Position numbers and translations under genes: made by a program. Below, one piece after another: positions 31,517-40,267 of a stretch of DNA of 64,000 bases. Source of the stretch: an uncultured Gemmiger sp. (GTDB lineage Bacteria; Bacillota; Clostridia; Oscillospirales; Ruminococcaceae); the NCBI GenBank assembly GCA_944388215.1, contig CALXHT010000043.1, positions 62,001 to 126,000 on the forward strand. The letters run 5' to 3'. The notes under the pieces were generated by a model, which ran no database searches, had not been told where the DNA came from, and saw only the letters and a program-made list of their open reading frames with translations. The number at the start of each line of letters is the position of its first letter. Position 1 is the first letter of the stretch.

Positions 31517-32347
31517 TCAAACATCCGTCACTTTCCGGATCAGCTGATATAAGTACTCGCCGACCGCACCCTCAGAGCAGGTGCAAGTAGTCACAACATC
31601 CGCCGTGGCCTTTACCTCCGCCGGAGCATTGGCCACTGCCACGGCATACCCTGCTGCCTTCATCAGTTCCAGATCATTGTAATAATCTCCGATCACAATG
31701 GTCTTCTTCTGGGAGCGGTTCATCAAAGCACACAGATCATGCATACCGGTTGCCTTGCTGACACCGCCCGGCATGATTTCCAGATAAATGTTATTGGTTG
31801 CCAGGAAATAATTATCCCGGCCATAGTACTTGGTCTTGGCATACTGTCCCAGCTTGCGGATGGTCTCCGGGTCCGAGGCGAACACCACTTTTACCCAGCC
31901 GTCCGGCACACATTCGATCGGGCAGGCAATGCTGCCCAAATGCTCATCCACCTGGTGCGCATGGGTATATTCGTTGGCATGGATCACATACATTTCACCG
32001 TTCCCGGCCATGACTTCCACGCCCATGTGCGGGAATTTGGGCAGGATATCCGCAATCGCCGTCGTTGCCTGTTCCCGGTTCAGCGTCGAACGATGCAGCA
32101 CCGATTCCGTCGAGAAATCATAGAGCAGTGCCCCGTTGCAGGAGATGGCTGGCAGAGAAAGCTGAATGCCATCCAGCGCCGCGCGGATCGATTCCGGCGG
32201 ACGGCCGGTGGCCACCGTAAACAATCCCCCCATCTCAATAAACAGCTGAATAACCGTCTTATTGCAGGCAGGAAGTCCTTCCTTGGCGGTCAGGAGAGTA
32301 TTATCCATATCACAGATGACCAGATAATCGCTGAGTGCTGATTTCAT
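31517..32347 (-). CDS. Cof-type HAD-IIB phosphatase
   Basis: 276 residues. Motif I is LVICDMDNTLLTAKEG (nucleophile Asp13), motif II FTVATGRPPESIR, a lysine in GGVSKATGM, and motif IV VIGDYYNDLELMKAAGYAVAV. The C2 cap of roughly 100 residues between motifs II and III places it in the IIB/Cof class, which typically hydrolyses sugar phosphates or flavin-type phosphates. ATG overlaps the rluD stop as ATGA. Substrate unknown. Confidence 0.88.
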   Translation of the reverse strand: MKSALSDYLVICDMDNTLLTAKEGLPACNKTVIQLFIEMGGLFTVATGRPPESIRAALDGIQLSLPAISCNGALLYDFSTESVLHRSTLNREQATTAIADILPKFPHMGVEVMAGNGEMYVIHANEYTHAHQVDEHLGSIACPIECVPDGWVKVVFASDPETIRKLGQYAKTKYYGRDNYFLATNNIYLEIMPGGVSKATGMHDLCALMNRSQKKTIVIGDYYNDLELMKAAGYAVAVANAPAEVKATADVVTTCTCSEGAVGEYLYQLIRKVTDV

Positions 32348-33276
32348 GCACGGTGTTCCTTTCTAAGCCGATTCAGAAAATCCGTAAAATAAGGTGGAAG
32401 CGGCGAATCAAATTGAATCCATTCTCCTGTGGACGGATGGACAAAGCCCAACTCTTTGGCGTGCAGACACTGTCCCTGCAGACTCTTGATGCAATTGCGC
32501 GGTCCGTACACTGCATCCCCCGCAAGGGGATGCCCGATGGACGCCATATGTACACGGATCTGATGGGTGCGCCCTGTTTTGAGTTTGCAGGCAATATAGG
32601 TGAAGTTGCCGAATCTCTCCAGAACCCGCCAGCCTGTGTAAGCATACCTTGCTCCGGTGGCATTTTCAGGCACCACTGCCATCTTCTTACGGTCCCGGGG
32701 ATCCCGGCCCAGCCAGGTTTCCACAAAGCCCTCGTCCTCTTTGAGATTGCCGTACACAATCGCATGATAAACGCGGTGGATACTGTGCACGCTCAGCTGG
32801 CTGCTCAAAGCCTGATGAGCCGCATCATTTTTGGCCACCACCAGCAAACCGCTGGTATCCTTGTCAATGCGGTGCACGATGCCCGGGCGTATGGCACCGC
32901 CTATCCCGGACAACTGGCCGGCGCAGTGATACAACAGCGCGTTGACCAGCGTACCATCCGGGTTTCCCGGCGCAGGATGCACCACCATGCCCTTGGGCTT
33001 ATTGACCACCACCAGGTCAGCATCCTCGTACACGATGGACAGCGGAATATCCTGGGGAACCGCCTCAATGGGCTGCGGGTCCGGCAGCTGAACCCGGTAT
33101 ACGGAACCCGGACACACTTTGTCCTTTTTGTTGACAGGCTGTCCGTCCCTTGTGACCAGATTCTGCTCCATCAGGCCCTGCAAAGCACTGCGGGACACTC
33201 CCTCACATTGCCCTGCCAGCCAGGCGTCAAGACGTCCTGCCGCCTGCGGCCCTGCCGTGATCTCAATCGGTTCCAT
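32344..33276 (-). CDS. rluD: Pseudouridine synthase, RluD family
   Basis: 310 residues: an N-terminal S4 RNA-binding domain (RLDAWLAGQCEGVSRSALQGLMEQ), then the RluA-type catalytic domain with VVNKPKGMVVHPAPGN and GIVHRIDKDTSGLLVVAK containing the catalytic Asp, and KTGRTHQIRVHMASIGHPL. The family makes pseudouridine in 23S rRNA, RluD itself at helix 69. The ATG at 33276 has GGAG six bases upstream, inside the end of lspA (14-base overlap). lspA-rluD order matches Bacillus ylyB. Confidence 0.93.
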   Translation of the reverse strand: MEPIEITAGPQAAGRLDAWLAGQCEGVSRSALQGLMEQNLVTRDGQPVNKKDKVCPGSVYRVQLPDPQPIEAVPQDIPLSIVYEDADLVVVNKPKGMVVHPAPGNPDGTLVNALLYHCAGQLSGIGGAIRPGIVHRIDKDTSGLLVVAKNDAAHQALSSQLSVHSIHRVYHAIVYGNLKEDEGFVETWLGRDPRDRKKMAVVPENATGARYAYTGWRVLERFGNFTYIACKLKTGRTHQIRVHMASIGHPLAGDAVYGPRNCIKSLQGQCLHAKELGFVHPSTGEWIQFDSPLPPYFTDFLNRLRKEHRA

Positions 33277-33784
33277 CTGCTGCTCCGTCCTGCTGTTTTG
33301 CTTCCTTCTCCCGTTTTTCATTGCGGAAGGAGTCATAGAGAACCCAGGCCATCAGCAAAATCACACCCGTGGTGATGCAGATATCGGCAAAATTGAAAAC
33401 GGCAAAGTTCACAAACAGAACATTGATATAATCCACCACGACCCCATTGAAAAAGCGGTCGATCAGATTCCCGATGCCGCCGCCCAGAATCAGCGTCCAG
33501 GAAATTCGCTCCCACGGCCCCATTTTACGGAACAGCAGTACCAGAAGAACGCACACCAGCATGATGGAAGTCATGCCGATCAGCAAGGTCTGTTTGCCCG
33601 CCAACATGGAAAATGCCATTCCGTCATTGAGATAGTACCGCAATTCCAGAATGCCAGGCATCACAGTGATTGCCCCCATAGGCTTCAGCACCGCTGTGGC
33701 CCACTGTTTGATCAGTTGATCCGCCACCACGAGCACCGCAGCAGCCAACACAGAGAAAAAGGAAATAAGCATCGGAAACCCCAT
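33263..33784 (-). CDS. lspA: Lipoprotein signal peptidase
   Basis: Aspartyl membrane protease that cleaves prolipoprotein signal peptides. 173 residues with four membrane segments; signatures DQLIKQW, LNDGMAFSML, GGGIGNLIDRFFNGVVVDY with one catalytic Asp, and FAVFNFADICI with the other. Start: the ATG at 33784 lies only six bases after the T-run of the ileS terminator and has no ribosome binding site. ATG at 33772 (MLISFF) has GGGG six bases before it and may be the true start. Expression probably depends on read-through of the ileS terminator. Confidence 0.93.
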   Translation of the reverse strand: MGFPMLISFFSVLAAAVLVVADQLIKQWATAVLKPMGAITVMPGILELRYYLNDGMAFSMLAGKQTLLIGMTSIMLVCVLLVLLFRKMGPWERISWTLILGGGIGNLIDRFFNGVVVDYINVLFVNFAVFNFADICITTGVILLMAWVLYDSFRNEKREKEAKQQDGAADGTD

Positions 33785-33790
33785 GATTTC

Positions 33791-33829
33791 AAAAAATCAG
33801 CGGTGCTTACACGAATATAAGCACCGCTG
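33791..33829 (-). terminator. Intrinsic terminator after ileS
   Basis: Minus strand perfect 12-base-pair stem CAGCGGTGCTTA/TAAGCACCGCTG with an 8-base loop, then ATTTTTT. The lspA start codon follows within a few bases of the T-run. Confidence 0.93.
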
Positions 33830-33838
33830 AAAGTAAAA

Positions 33839-36613
33839 TTACATTCCCAGAACCTTTGCGCAACGCGGGCACAGACCGTCATTGTTGACGGCAGTATCAT
33901 ACTTCCAGCAGCGCAGGCACTTGGTACCTGCGGCATGCGCAGCCTGCACACCCAGGCCTTCCACAACGCCCTTCACGCCGCCTTCACCCTGTTCCAGATG
34001 GACCTGGGACACGATGAAGAGGTCAGCGAGTTCATCCATCGGAATCGCATTCAGGAAAGCGTAGACGTCCTCGTTGCAATACAGCGTCAGGGCCGCTTCC
34101 AGAGAAGAGCCGATCTGTTTGTCCGCACGAGCCTGCTCCAGGACCTTCTTCACGTCGTCACGGATTGCCATGATGCGATCCCACTTGGCCGTAAAGTCCT
34201 CACCGGCGGCGGGCTTTACCTCGGGCATCTGCTCAAAGACAACATAGTCCTTCATACCGGGCATCTTGGGCACATAGCTCCAGATTTCCTGGCTGGTGAA
34301 GCAGAGGATGGGCGCCAGCAGTTTGGTGAAGTCCACCAGGATGCGGTGCAGAGCCGTCTGCGCGCAGCGGCGGGCATGATCATCCGCACAGTACAGCCGG
34401 TCCTTGATGACATCCATATAGAAGTTGGACATATCAATGACGCAGAAATTGTACAGCGCATGATAGGCACGGGAGAAATCGTAATGATCGTAGGCATCCC
34501 GCATGGTCGCCGTCAGCGTATTGCAGGCTTCCAGCGCCCAGCGATCAATCTCGTACAGCTGATCGTCCGCAACGGCATCCTTGTTGGGATCGAAGTCGCT
34601 CAGGTTGCCCAGCATGAAACGGGCCGTATTGCGCATCTTGCGGTAGGCTTCCGACAACTGACGGAAGATTTCCTTGCCGGCACGCACATCCACGGTGTAG
34701 TCGCTGGAGGCGACCCACAGGCGAATGATATCGGCGCCGTAATCGCGGATGATCTCGGAAGGCTCCATGCCGTTGCCGGCAGACTTGTGCATCTGCTTGC
34801 CCTGTGCATCCACAACCCAGCCATGGCACAGCACCTCCCGGTACGGTGCAACGCCCTGGGTGGCCACACAGGTCAGCAGACTGGACTGGAACCATCCGCG
34901 GAACTGATCGGCGCCCTCCATGTACATGTCCACGGGCCAGGTCAGTTCGGGACGCTCCCGGCAGACAGCGCTCCAGGTGGAGCCGGAGTCAAACCAGACG
35001 TCCATGATATCGGGATCCTTTTCCCAGTCGGAAGCGCCGCATTCGCAGACCTCCGTCTTGGGCATGATCTCGTTGGCGTCATACTTGTACCAGGCGTCGC
35101 TGCCTTCCTTGCGGAACAGATCGGAAACCGCTTTGATGGAGGCATCCGTGATATGGTACTTGCCGCACTTCTTGCAGTAGAATACCGGGATGGGCACGCC
35201 CCATACACGCTGACGGCTGATGCACCAGTCGCTGCGGTCGCGCACCATGCCCGTCATGCGGTCATGGCCCCAGGCCGGCTGCCAGTGCACGTTGTCGATG
35301 GCCTTGTAGACATCTTCCTTGAAGGCGTCGATGGAGCAGAACCACTGCTCGGTAGCGCGGAAGATGATGGGATGATGGCAGCGCCAGCAGTGGGGATACT
35401 GGTGGGTGATGTGCTGTACGCCCATCAGATGGCCGGACTGCTTGATGTGCTCCAGGATGACCTTGTTGGCCGCCCAGACTTTCAGACCGGCGAACTCCTT
35501 GCCGGCTTCCTCCGTCAGGCGTCCCGCATCGTCCACAGGCACCACGATGGGCAGCTGGGGATAATGGTTGACGCAGACCTCAAAGTCCTCGACACCATGG
35601 CCGGGCGCGGTGTGGACACAGCCGGTACCGCCTTCCAGCGTAACATGATCGCCCAGGATCACAAGACCCGTGCGGTCCAGGAAGGGATGCTGGTATTCCA
35701 TCAGTTCCAGCTCATCGCCGTGAACGATGTCCGGCATGACTTCGTAATTCTCGATATGGCAGGATTCCATGGTGGTCTTGACCAGTTCTGCCGCCATGAT
35801 ATGGTACTCGTCGCCGATCTTGACGAACGCATACTCAATATCGGGGTTCAGGCAGGTAGCCACGTTGGCGGGCAGCGTCCAGGTCGTGGTGGTCCAGATC
35901 ACGATCCAGGCCTTGTCCAGCGGGATGTTGTGTTTGGCCAGCACGCCCTTGGGATCCCCCGTCAGCTTGAAACGCACATAGATGGAATCGCACTCATCCT
36001 CGGCGTACTCAATTTCCGCCTCTGCCAGCGCCGTGCGGTCCTCCGGGCACCAGTACACGGCCTTCATGCCCTTGTAGATGTAGCCCTTTTTCGCCATCTC
36101 GCCGAAGATCTCGACCTGACGCGCCTCGAACTCGGGACGCAGCGTCAGGTAGGGATTTTCAAAATCACCCTGCACACCCAGGCGTTTGAACTGTTCATTC
36201 ATCACACCGATGTGCTCGGTGGCAAACTCCTTGCAGATCTTGCGCAGTTCCAGCTTGGAGACGCCGGATTTCTTGTCGCCCAGAGAACCCAGCGCTTTCA
36301 GTTCGATGGGCAGACCGTGGGTATCGTAACCAGGCACATAGGGGGCCTGGAAACCGGACATGTTCTTATACCGGATGATGATATCCTTGATGATTTTGTT
36401 GAGCGCGGTGCCCATGTGAATGCTGCCGTTGGCATACGGAGGGCCATCGTGCAGGATATAACGGGGTTTGCCCTCGTTGTTGCGGATCATCTGCTCATAG
36501 ACATGGTTCTGCTCCCAGTCCTCAAGCATTTTTGGCTCTTTCTTGGGCAGACCGGCCCGCATCTCAAAGGGCGTCTGCATCTTGTGGATGGTGTCATTAT
36601 AATTCTGCGGCAA
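33839..36613 (-). CDS. ileS: Isoleucine-tRNA ligase
   Basis: 924 residues, class I aminoacyl-tRNA synthetase. The order is catalytic core, editing domain (VIWTTTTWTLPANVAT at 238-253 and VHTAPGHG at 333-340), anticodon-binding domain and a C-terminal zinc finger (CLRCWKYDTAVNNDGLCPRC). Two deviations stand out: the HIGH motif reads HMGT (66-69) and KMSKS reads QMHKS (607-611). Start is a TTG at 36613 with AGGAGAG upstream. It is last in sepF-ylmH-divIVA-ileS and ends at an intrinsic terminator. No T-box leader is present in the 50-base gap from divIVA. Confidence 0.95.
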   Translation of the reverse strand: MPQNYNDTIHKMQTPFEMRAGLPKKEPKMLEDWEQNHVYEQMIRNNEGKPRYILHDGPPYANGSIHMGTALNKIIKDIIIRYKNMSGFQAPYVPGYDTHGLPIELKALGSLGDKKSGVSKLELRKICKEFATEHIGVMNEQFKRLGVQGDFENPYLTLRPEFEARQVEIFGEMAKKGYIYKGMKAVYWCPEDRTALAEAEIEYAEDECDSIYVRFKLTGDPKGVLAKHNIPLDKAWIVIWTTTTWTLPANVATCLNPDIEYAFVKIGDEYHIMAAELVKTTMESCHIENYEVMPDIVHGDELELMEYQHPFLDRTGLVILGDHVTLEGGTGCVHTAPGHGVEDFEVCVNHYPQLPIVVPVDDAGRLTEEAGKEFAGLKVWAANKVILEHIKQSGHLMGVQHITHQYPHCWRCHHPIIFRATEQWFCSIDAFKEDVYKAIDNVHWQPAWGHDRMTGMVRDRSDWCISRQRVWGVPIPVFYCKKCGKYHITDASIKAVSDLFRKEGSDAWYKYDANEIMPKTEVCECGASDWEKDPDIMDVWFDSGSTWSAVCRERPELTWPVDMYMEGADQFRGWFQSSLLTCVATQGVAPYREVLCHGWVVDAQGKQMHKSAGNGMEPSEIIRDYGADIIRLWVASSDYTVDVRAGKEIFRQLSEAYRKMRNTARFMLGNLSDFDPNKDAVADDQLYEIDRWALEACNTLTATMRDAYDHYDFSRAYHALYNFCVIDMSNFYMDVIKDRLYCADDHARRCAQTALHRILVDFTKLLAPILCFTSQEIWSYVPKMPGMKDYVVFEQMPEVKPAAGEDFTAKWDRIMAIRDDVKKVLEQARADKQIGSSLEAALTLYCNEDVYAFLNAIPMDELADLFIVSQVHLEQGEGGVKGVVEGLGVQAAHAAGTKCLRCWKYDTAVNNDGLCPRCAKVLGM

Positions 36614-36663
36614 GATTTCCTACTCTCCTCTATCAAGAAAAATTCTGTTCTGCCTCTGCAGGC

Positions 36664-37593
36664 TCAACTGTCAAAGTCTACGCCTTCAAAATTGTCAAAC
36701 GCGGGAGAAGCAAGCTCCTCCTGCGGTTCAGCAGCTGCCTTGGTCTTGCGGGAAGCGCGCTTCCCCGTGCTGGTTTTTCTGGTTTTCCTTGCAGGCTTTT
36801 CCACCGAAGGTTCATCATACAATCCCGCGCCGGGCTGGAACGGCAGATCATTCTGCTGCGGTGCCGGCTGGGTCGGGGCGGCAATTTCTTCCGGTTCCTC
36901 AGGATGGGGTGCAATGGCAAACTCCACCGTATCCACCTTTTCCGCCTCGGCAGCCGGAGTGCTCTGCGGTGCGTCGGCCGGCTCATAGTAGTGCGTCTCC
37001 TGCTGCGGTGCACTGGCTTCCGGCTGAGGCACAGTCTGCGCCGGCTGCGCGGGCTCCGTGTAGGCGGGTTCCGCCGGAGCACTCTGTACCGGTTCCGCTG
37101 CCGGCTTGTCCGGCTCGGCCGGAGCCGGCTCCTCCTCTTCGGGCTTTCTGTATTCCGGCAGCTTGCTGATGAGGTTGATGTGCTTGCGGTACATCTCCAT
37201 CAGCGAACGCTTGAAACTGTCCGCCTCACTTTTCAGCGTGACGATCTCCTGCTTGGCCAGTTCCACATCGTCACGGGCACGCTGTTCCCGGTCCTCCGCC
37301 TTCATGTTGGCAGCGCGAATAATCTCCGCTGCCTTCTGCTTGGCTTCACGGATCACATTCTCGCCCAGACGCTGGGCGTTGATCATCGTGGTGCGGAGCG
37401 TGTCTTCCTCGGCACGGTACTGATCAATGCGCTGCGCAAGCACCACCAGTTTTTTCTGCAAATCGTCGTTCTTGGCCGACAATTCTTCCATGCTTTCCGC
37501 AACCTGTTTGAGATAATCATCCACGTCATCGCAGCGATAGCCGCGCATAGACTTTTCAAATGTTACGCGGCGGACATCCTCAGAAGATATCAT
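36664..37593 (-). CDS. divIVA: DivIVA-type polar/septal coiled-coil protein
   Basis: 309 residues. The N-terminal VRRVTFEKSMRGYRCDDVDDYL is the DivIVA membrane-binding domain, followed by coiled coil to about residue 150. The remainder is a long Pro/Glu/Ala-rich linker ending in a basic block (RKTRKTSTGKRASRKTK) and an acidic tail FDNFEGVDFDS. Bacillus DivIVA is about 160 residues, so the tail is a large lineage-specific addition. Acts at curved membranes and the septum. AGGAGG precedes the ATG at 37593. It belongs to the sepF-ylmH-divIVA operon. Confidence 0.92.
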   Translation of the reverse strand: MISSEDVRRVTFEKSMRGYRCDDVDDYLKQVAESMEELSAKNDDLQKKLVVLAQRIDQYRAEEDTLRTTMINAQRLGENVIREAKQKAAEIIRAANMKAEDREQRARDDVELAKQEIVTLKSEADSFKRSLMEMYRKHINLISKLPEYRKPEEEEPAPAEPDKPAAEPVQSAPAEPAYTEPAQPAQTVPQPEASAPQQETHYYEPADAPQSTPAAEAEKVDTVEFAIAPHPEEPEEIAAPTQPAPQQNDLPFQPGAGLYDEPSVEKPARKTRKTSTGKRASRKTKAAAEPQEELASPAFDNFEGVDFDS

Positions 37594-37653
37594 GATTTTC
37601 CTCCTGTTTTCGGACTTTCCGGGGTCAGCGATCTGCCAAAAGCGTTGCACGCT

Positions 37654-38463
37654 TCAATACTGAAAGAAGGATATAAACACGCGGTCTTTCCGGCTTTTTC
37701 CGCCGATTTCGGCCAGCTGGTAACGGCCCACACCGCGCACCGTAAAGATATCGCGGGCGTAAACGGTCTCATGGGCAGCCCGCAGCGGCAGATGGTTGAT
37801 TTCCACCCGCCCCGCTGCAATATAGTCTGCGGCTCTGGTGCGGGAGGTATGCATCATCGCGGCCAGCACAGCATCCGCCCGCAGGGAAGATACCGTTGCT
37901 TCCTTAAGTTCTCTCTCTATTCCCTGCTCCAGGTGCGGGGGAAGCTGATTACAGGTCTCCACCCGCACAGGACAGTGCCCTGCACTGGATAATTCGGAGG
38001 CAATGAATTCCTGCTTGTCAGCCAGCACCACCGCATAGAAGATTTTCGGATCCTCCGGATCGGCCAGAAGGTCGCCGATACAGACACGGTCCAGCCCCAG
38101 CCCCAGAATGGAACCCAGGTAGTCCCGATGCCCTGGCAGTCTGTCCCCTCCGGCACCCATTGCTGTCATACGAAGATACGCTACAGGCTCTTCCTGCCAG
38201 CTTTCCGGCGGTTCCAGGCAAAGCACCTTTCGTTCGGCGCCGGCATAGCCTCCCCAGAATCGTATTGCCGCAAAATCTGCTTTGTGACAGGCGGCTTTTG
38301 CCAGATCCTGCTCCCGGTCCGACAGGAAACCCATGTAACGGGGAATACCCCGCTCCCGGGCCACCCGGCACAGCTCTTCCACCCGGCGCATCAGCCGCCG
38401 TTCTTCATCGCTCTGCGGAGGTATGAATCCCCGCGCGGCCGGCAGATCAGAAGAATACGCCAT
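37654..38463 (-). CDS. ylmH: YlmH family S4-domain RNA-binding protein
   Basis: 269 residues. The N-terminal part (DEERRLMRRVEELCRVA, YMGFLSDREQDLA) and the central DRLPGHRDYLGSILGLGLDR are the YlmH core; the C-terminus carries an S4 domain (VSSLRADAVLAAMMHTSR ... GRVEINH). YlmH homologues bind rRNA/tRNA-like structures and have been linked to ribosome rescue. It overlaps sepF by 17 bases and GGAG lies before the ATG at 38463. The yggT/ylmG gene that often sits between sepF and ylmH is missing here. Confidence 0.9.
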   Translation of the reverse strand: MAYSSDLPAARGFIPPQSDEERRLMRRVEELCRVARERGIPRYMGFLSDREQDLAKAACHKADFAAIRFWGGYAGAERKVLCLEPPESWQEEPVAYLRMTAMGAGGDRLPGHRDYLGSILGLGLDRVCIGDLLADPEDPKIFYAVVLADKQEFIASELSSAGHCPVRVETCNQLPPHLEQGIERELKEATVSSLRADAVLAAMMHTSRTRAADYIAAGRVEINHLPLRAAHETVYARDIFTVRGVGRYQLAEIGGKSRKDRVFISFFQY

Positions 38464-38896
38464 TATTCTCCAGTTCGTCGATCAAATCGCCCATAATATC
38501 CACATTGTAGGGCGTAATGATAAAGGTACTGGTGGCCACGCGTTTGATCTGTCCGTTGTTGGCATAGGCAACGCCGGACAGGAAATCGATCAGACGGCGG
38601 GAGACCTCCTTGCCGGTGGACTCCAGGTTCAAAACCACCGTACGCTTGGCGTTCAGCTGATCCGCAATCGTCGAGGCATCTTCAAACCGTTCCGGCTTCA
38701 CCAGGACAACCTGCAGCTGGGTGGTTGCGTTGATGTTGACCACTTTGTTGCTATGCTGTTTGACCTCAGCCTGAGAATAATTCTGTGCGGCAGCACCCTG
38801 GCCGCCGGCAAAAATTTCGTCTTCGGTATCGTCGATATATGAATCCCCTTCCGGGTCGATTCCCAGCTTACTCTTCAAACTGTCAAACATAGACAT
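38447..38896 (-). CDS. sepF: Cell division protein SepF
   Basis: 149 residues. Membrane-targeting N-terminus (MSMFDSLKSKLG) and a linker, then the SepF core domain from residue 55 or so: QLQVVLVKPERFEDASTIAD, RTVVLNLESTGKEVSRRLIDFLSGVAYAN and TFIITPYNVDI. SepF bundles FtsZ filaments and tethers them to the membrane. AGGAG lies eight bases before the ATG at 38896. First gene of a division operon, driven by a near-consensus promoter. Confidence 0.95.
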   Translation of the reverse strand: MSMFDSLKSKLGIDPEGDSYIDDTEDEIFAGGQGAAAQNYSQAEVKQHSNKVVNINATTQLQVVLVKPERFEDASTIADQLNAKRTVVLNLESTGKEVSRRLIDFLSGVAYANNGQIKRVATSTFIITPYNVDIMGDLIDELENNGVFF

Positions 38897-38918
38897 CGTC
38901 GTTACTCCTTTGATCGAA

Positions 38919-38940
38919 CCTGCACCCTAGAAAGTGCAGG
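38919..38940 (-). promoter_or_regulatory. Leader hairpin of sepF
   Basis: CCTGCAC pairs with GTGCAGG around an eight-base loop in the sepF leader, about 22 bases before the start codon. There is no U-tract. Possible regulatory or stabilising structure. Confidence 0.4.
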
Positions 38941-38966
38941 AACTGTTACAGCGATATACATTAAGC

Positions 38967-38995
38967 ATTATCTTCTTTTTTATGGGAATTGTCAA
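38967..38995 (-). promoter_or_regulatory. Promoter of the sepF-ylmH-divIVA-ileS operon
   Basis: Minus strand TTGACA (38995-38990), 17-base spacer, GATAAT (38972-38967). The -35 is a perfect consensus. It lies within 25 bases of the stop of the upstream HlyD-like gene. Confidence 0.88.
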
Positions 38996-39017
38996 TATCA
39001 AACGGTCAGTTTCTGTG

Positions 39018-40244
39018 CTACAACAGCTTGCCGTCCTGCAGATTGGTTCCCTGCACAATGACTTCATCATACAGGCGTACCTCATTGTCCGTGCCGATGG
39101 CACCGTTGCCGGGAATCAGGATGTAGTTATCATCCTCATACAGCGTCGTAATCTTCAGGAAACGCTGCAGATTTCCATATTTAACATACACGCCCCGCGC
39201 ACCGTCCACAATATGCAGGGCCTCCTTGTTGATCCGGATTCCCTCATACGTCTTTATGTCAATCTGAGCGGTTTCCTGACCGAAGCTCAGAATTTCCGCA
39301 TTGATGGTCTGGCATTCAAACACCAGTTTGGCCACGCCGGACGCTTCGTCCGAAGTGACTTCCACAAGTGTCGCCGCCAGGGGCGTATTCTGCTTGCCCG
39401 GAACGCTGATCTTCACCGAGGTAATACCATCAAACCGTTCCGCCGTCTCCAGGTCACAGACGGCATAAAAACGCCAGCTGAATCCCGTTGCAATCTGACC
39501 GGCACATCCGGTATCCCTGGCCGGGAATCCCGCTTCCAGCATCTGCTGCAATTCGGTGGGCGATGCGCTGTCCAAGGAATTCTGATCCGTCACAATGGGA
39601 GACATCGCCTCTGTACTGCTGAAATATCCGTTGGTGGATGCTGTGATTGTCTGCAGCGTGCCAAGCTGCGCATTGATCTCATCGTACTCGGCCTGCAAGG
39701 TGCTGATCGTCTGGGAGAAATTTCCTGTCTGCCCGGTGCTCACCTGCAACCGGTTCTGGGCAAGCAGGAAGTCATCCTCAGCATCGGTAATGCCGCTGTA
39801 CTCTGCCGTATCCAGTTTGTCCAGCAGGTTATACAGCGCCTGCCGCGTCTGATTGGTCAGCACGGAAAGATCACTGCCGGTGGAGTTTTCCGACTTACTC
39901 AGCAGATCGATGGTTCTGCCCAGACGGTCCAGCCGTTCCCGCAAAAGCCCCTGTGAATCATCGGTATAACATTCGGCCACCACCGTGCCGTTGCTCACAC
40001 GCTCTCCGTCCTTTACCAGATACCCAAGATTGCCGCTGCCCTCCACCGGCACGGTGGCAAAGGAGACCACACCGTCCAGCGTCACACTGTCCGCCATGGT
40101 GTAGGCGATGGCCGTTTCCGTTTTATAGGATTGATGAAAGATCACAAAGCACTGCAGGATCACATACAGGGAAACCAGCGCCAGCAGCGCAAGACTGATA
40201 CCTTTTGCAACACGGCCCGCCGTGTGTACCTTTTTGGATTCCAT
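39018..40244 (-). CDS. HlyD-like membrane-fusion protein
   Basis: 408 residues. A membrane segment (about 14-35) follows a short basic N-terminus. The extracytoplasmic part begins with a barrel-sandwich pattern (DSVTLDGVVSFATVPVEG, LVKDGERVSNGTVVAECYTD), then a long coiled-coil hairpin (residues 98-190), and ends with beta-rich repeats. This fits HlyD/RND adaptor proteins, but no transporter lies next to it. Homologues of this type are often found upstream of sepF in clostridia, so a role in division or envelope biology is possible. It follows miaA by 23 bases. Confidence 0.75.
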   Translation of the reverse strand: MESKKVHTAGRVAKGISLALLALVSLYVILQCFVIFHQSYKTETAIAYTMADSVTLDGVVSFATVPVEGSGNLGYLVKDGERVSNGTVVAECYTDDSQGLLRERLDRLGRTIDLLSKSENSTGSDLSVLTNQTRQALYNLLDKLDTAEYSGITDAEDDFLLAQNRLQVSTGQTGNFSQTISTLQAEYDEINAQLGTLQTITASTNGYFSSTEAMSPIVTDQNSLDSASPTELQQMLEAGFPARDTGCAGQIATGFSWRFYAVCDLETAERFDGITSVKISVPGKQNTPLAATLVEVTSDEASGVAKLVFECQTINAEILSFGQETAQIDIKTYEGIRINKEALHIVDGARGVYVKYGNLQRFLKITTLYEDDNYILIPGNGAIGTDNEVRLYDEVIVQGTNLQDGKLL

Positions 40245-40267
40245 GCAGTCCTTGCCTCCTTCCCCGC

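Noticed and set aside
36614..36663. T-box leader expected upstream of ileS
   Set aside because: The gap from divIVA is only 50 bases, has no specifier loop, antiterminator or terminator; ileS is transcribed with the sepF operon.
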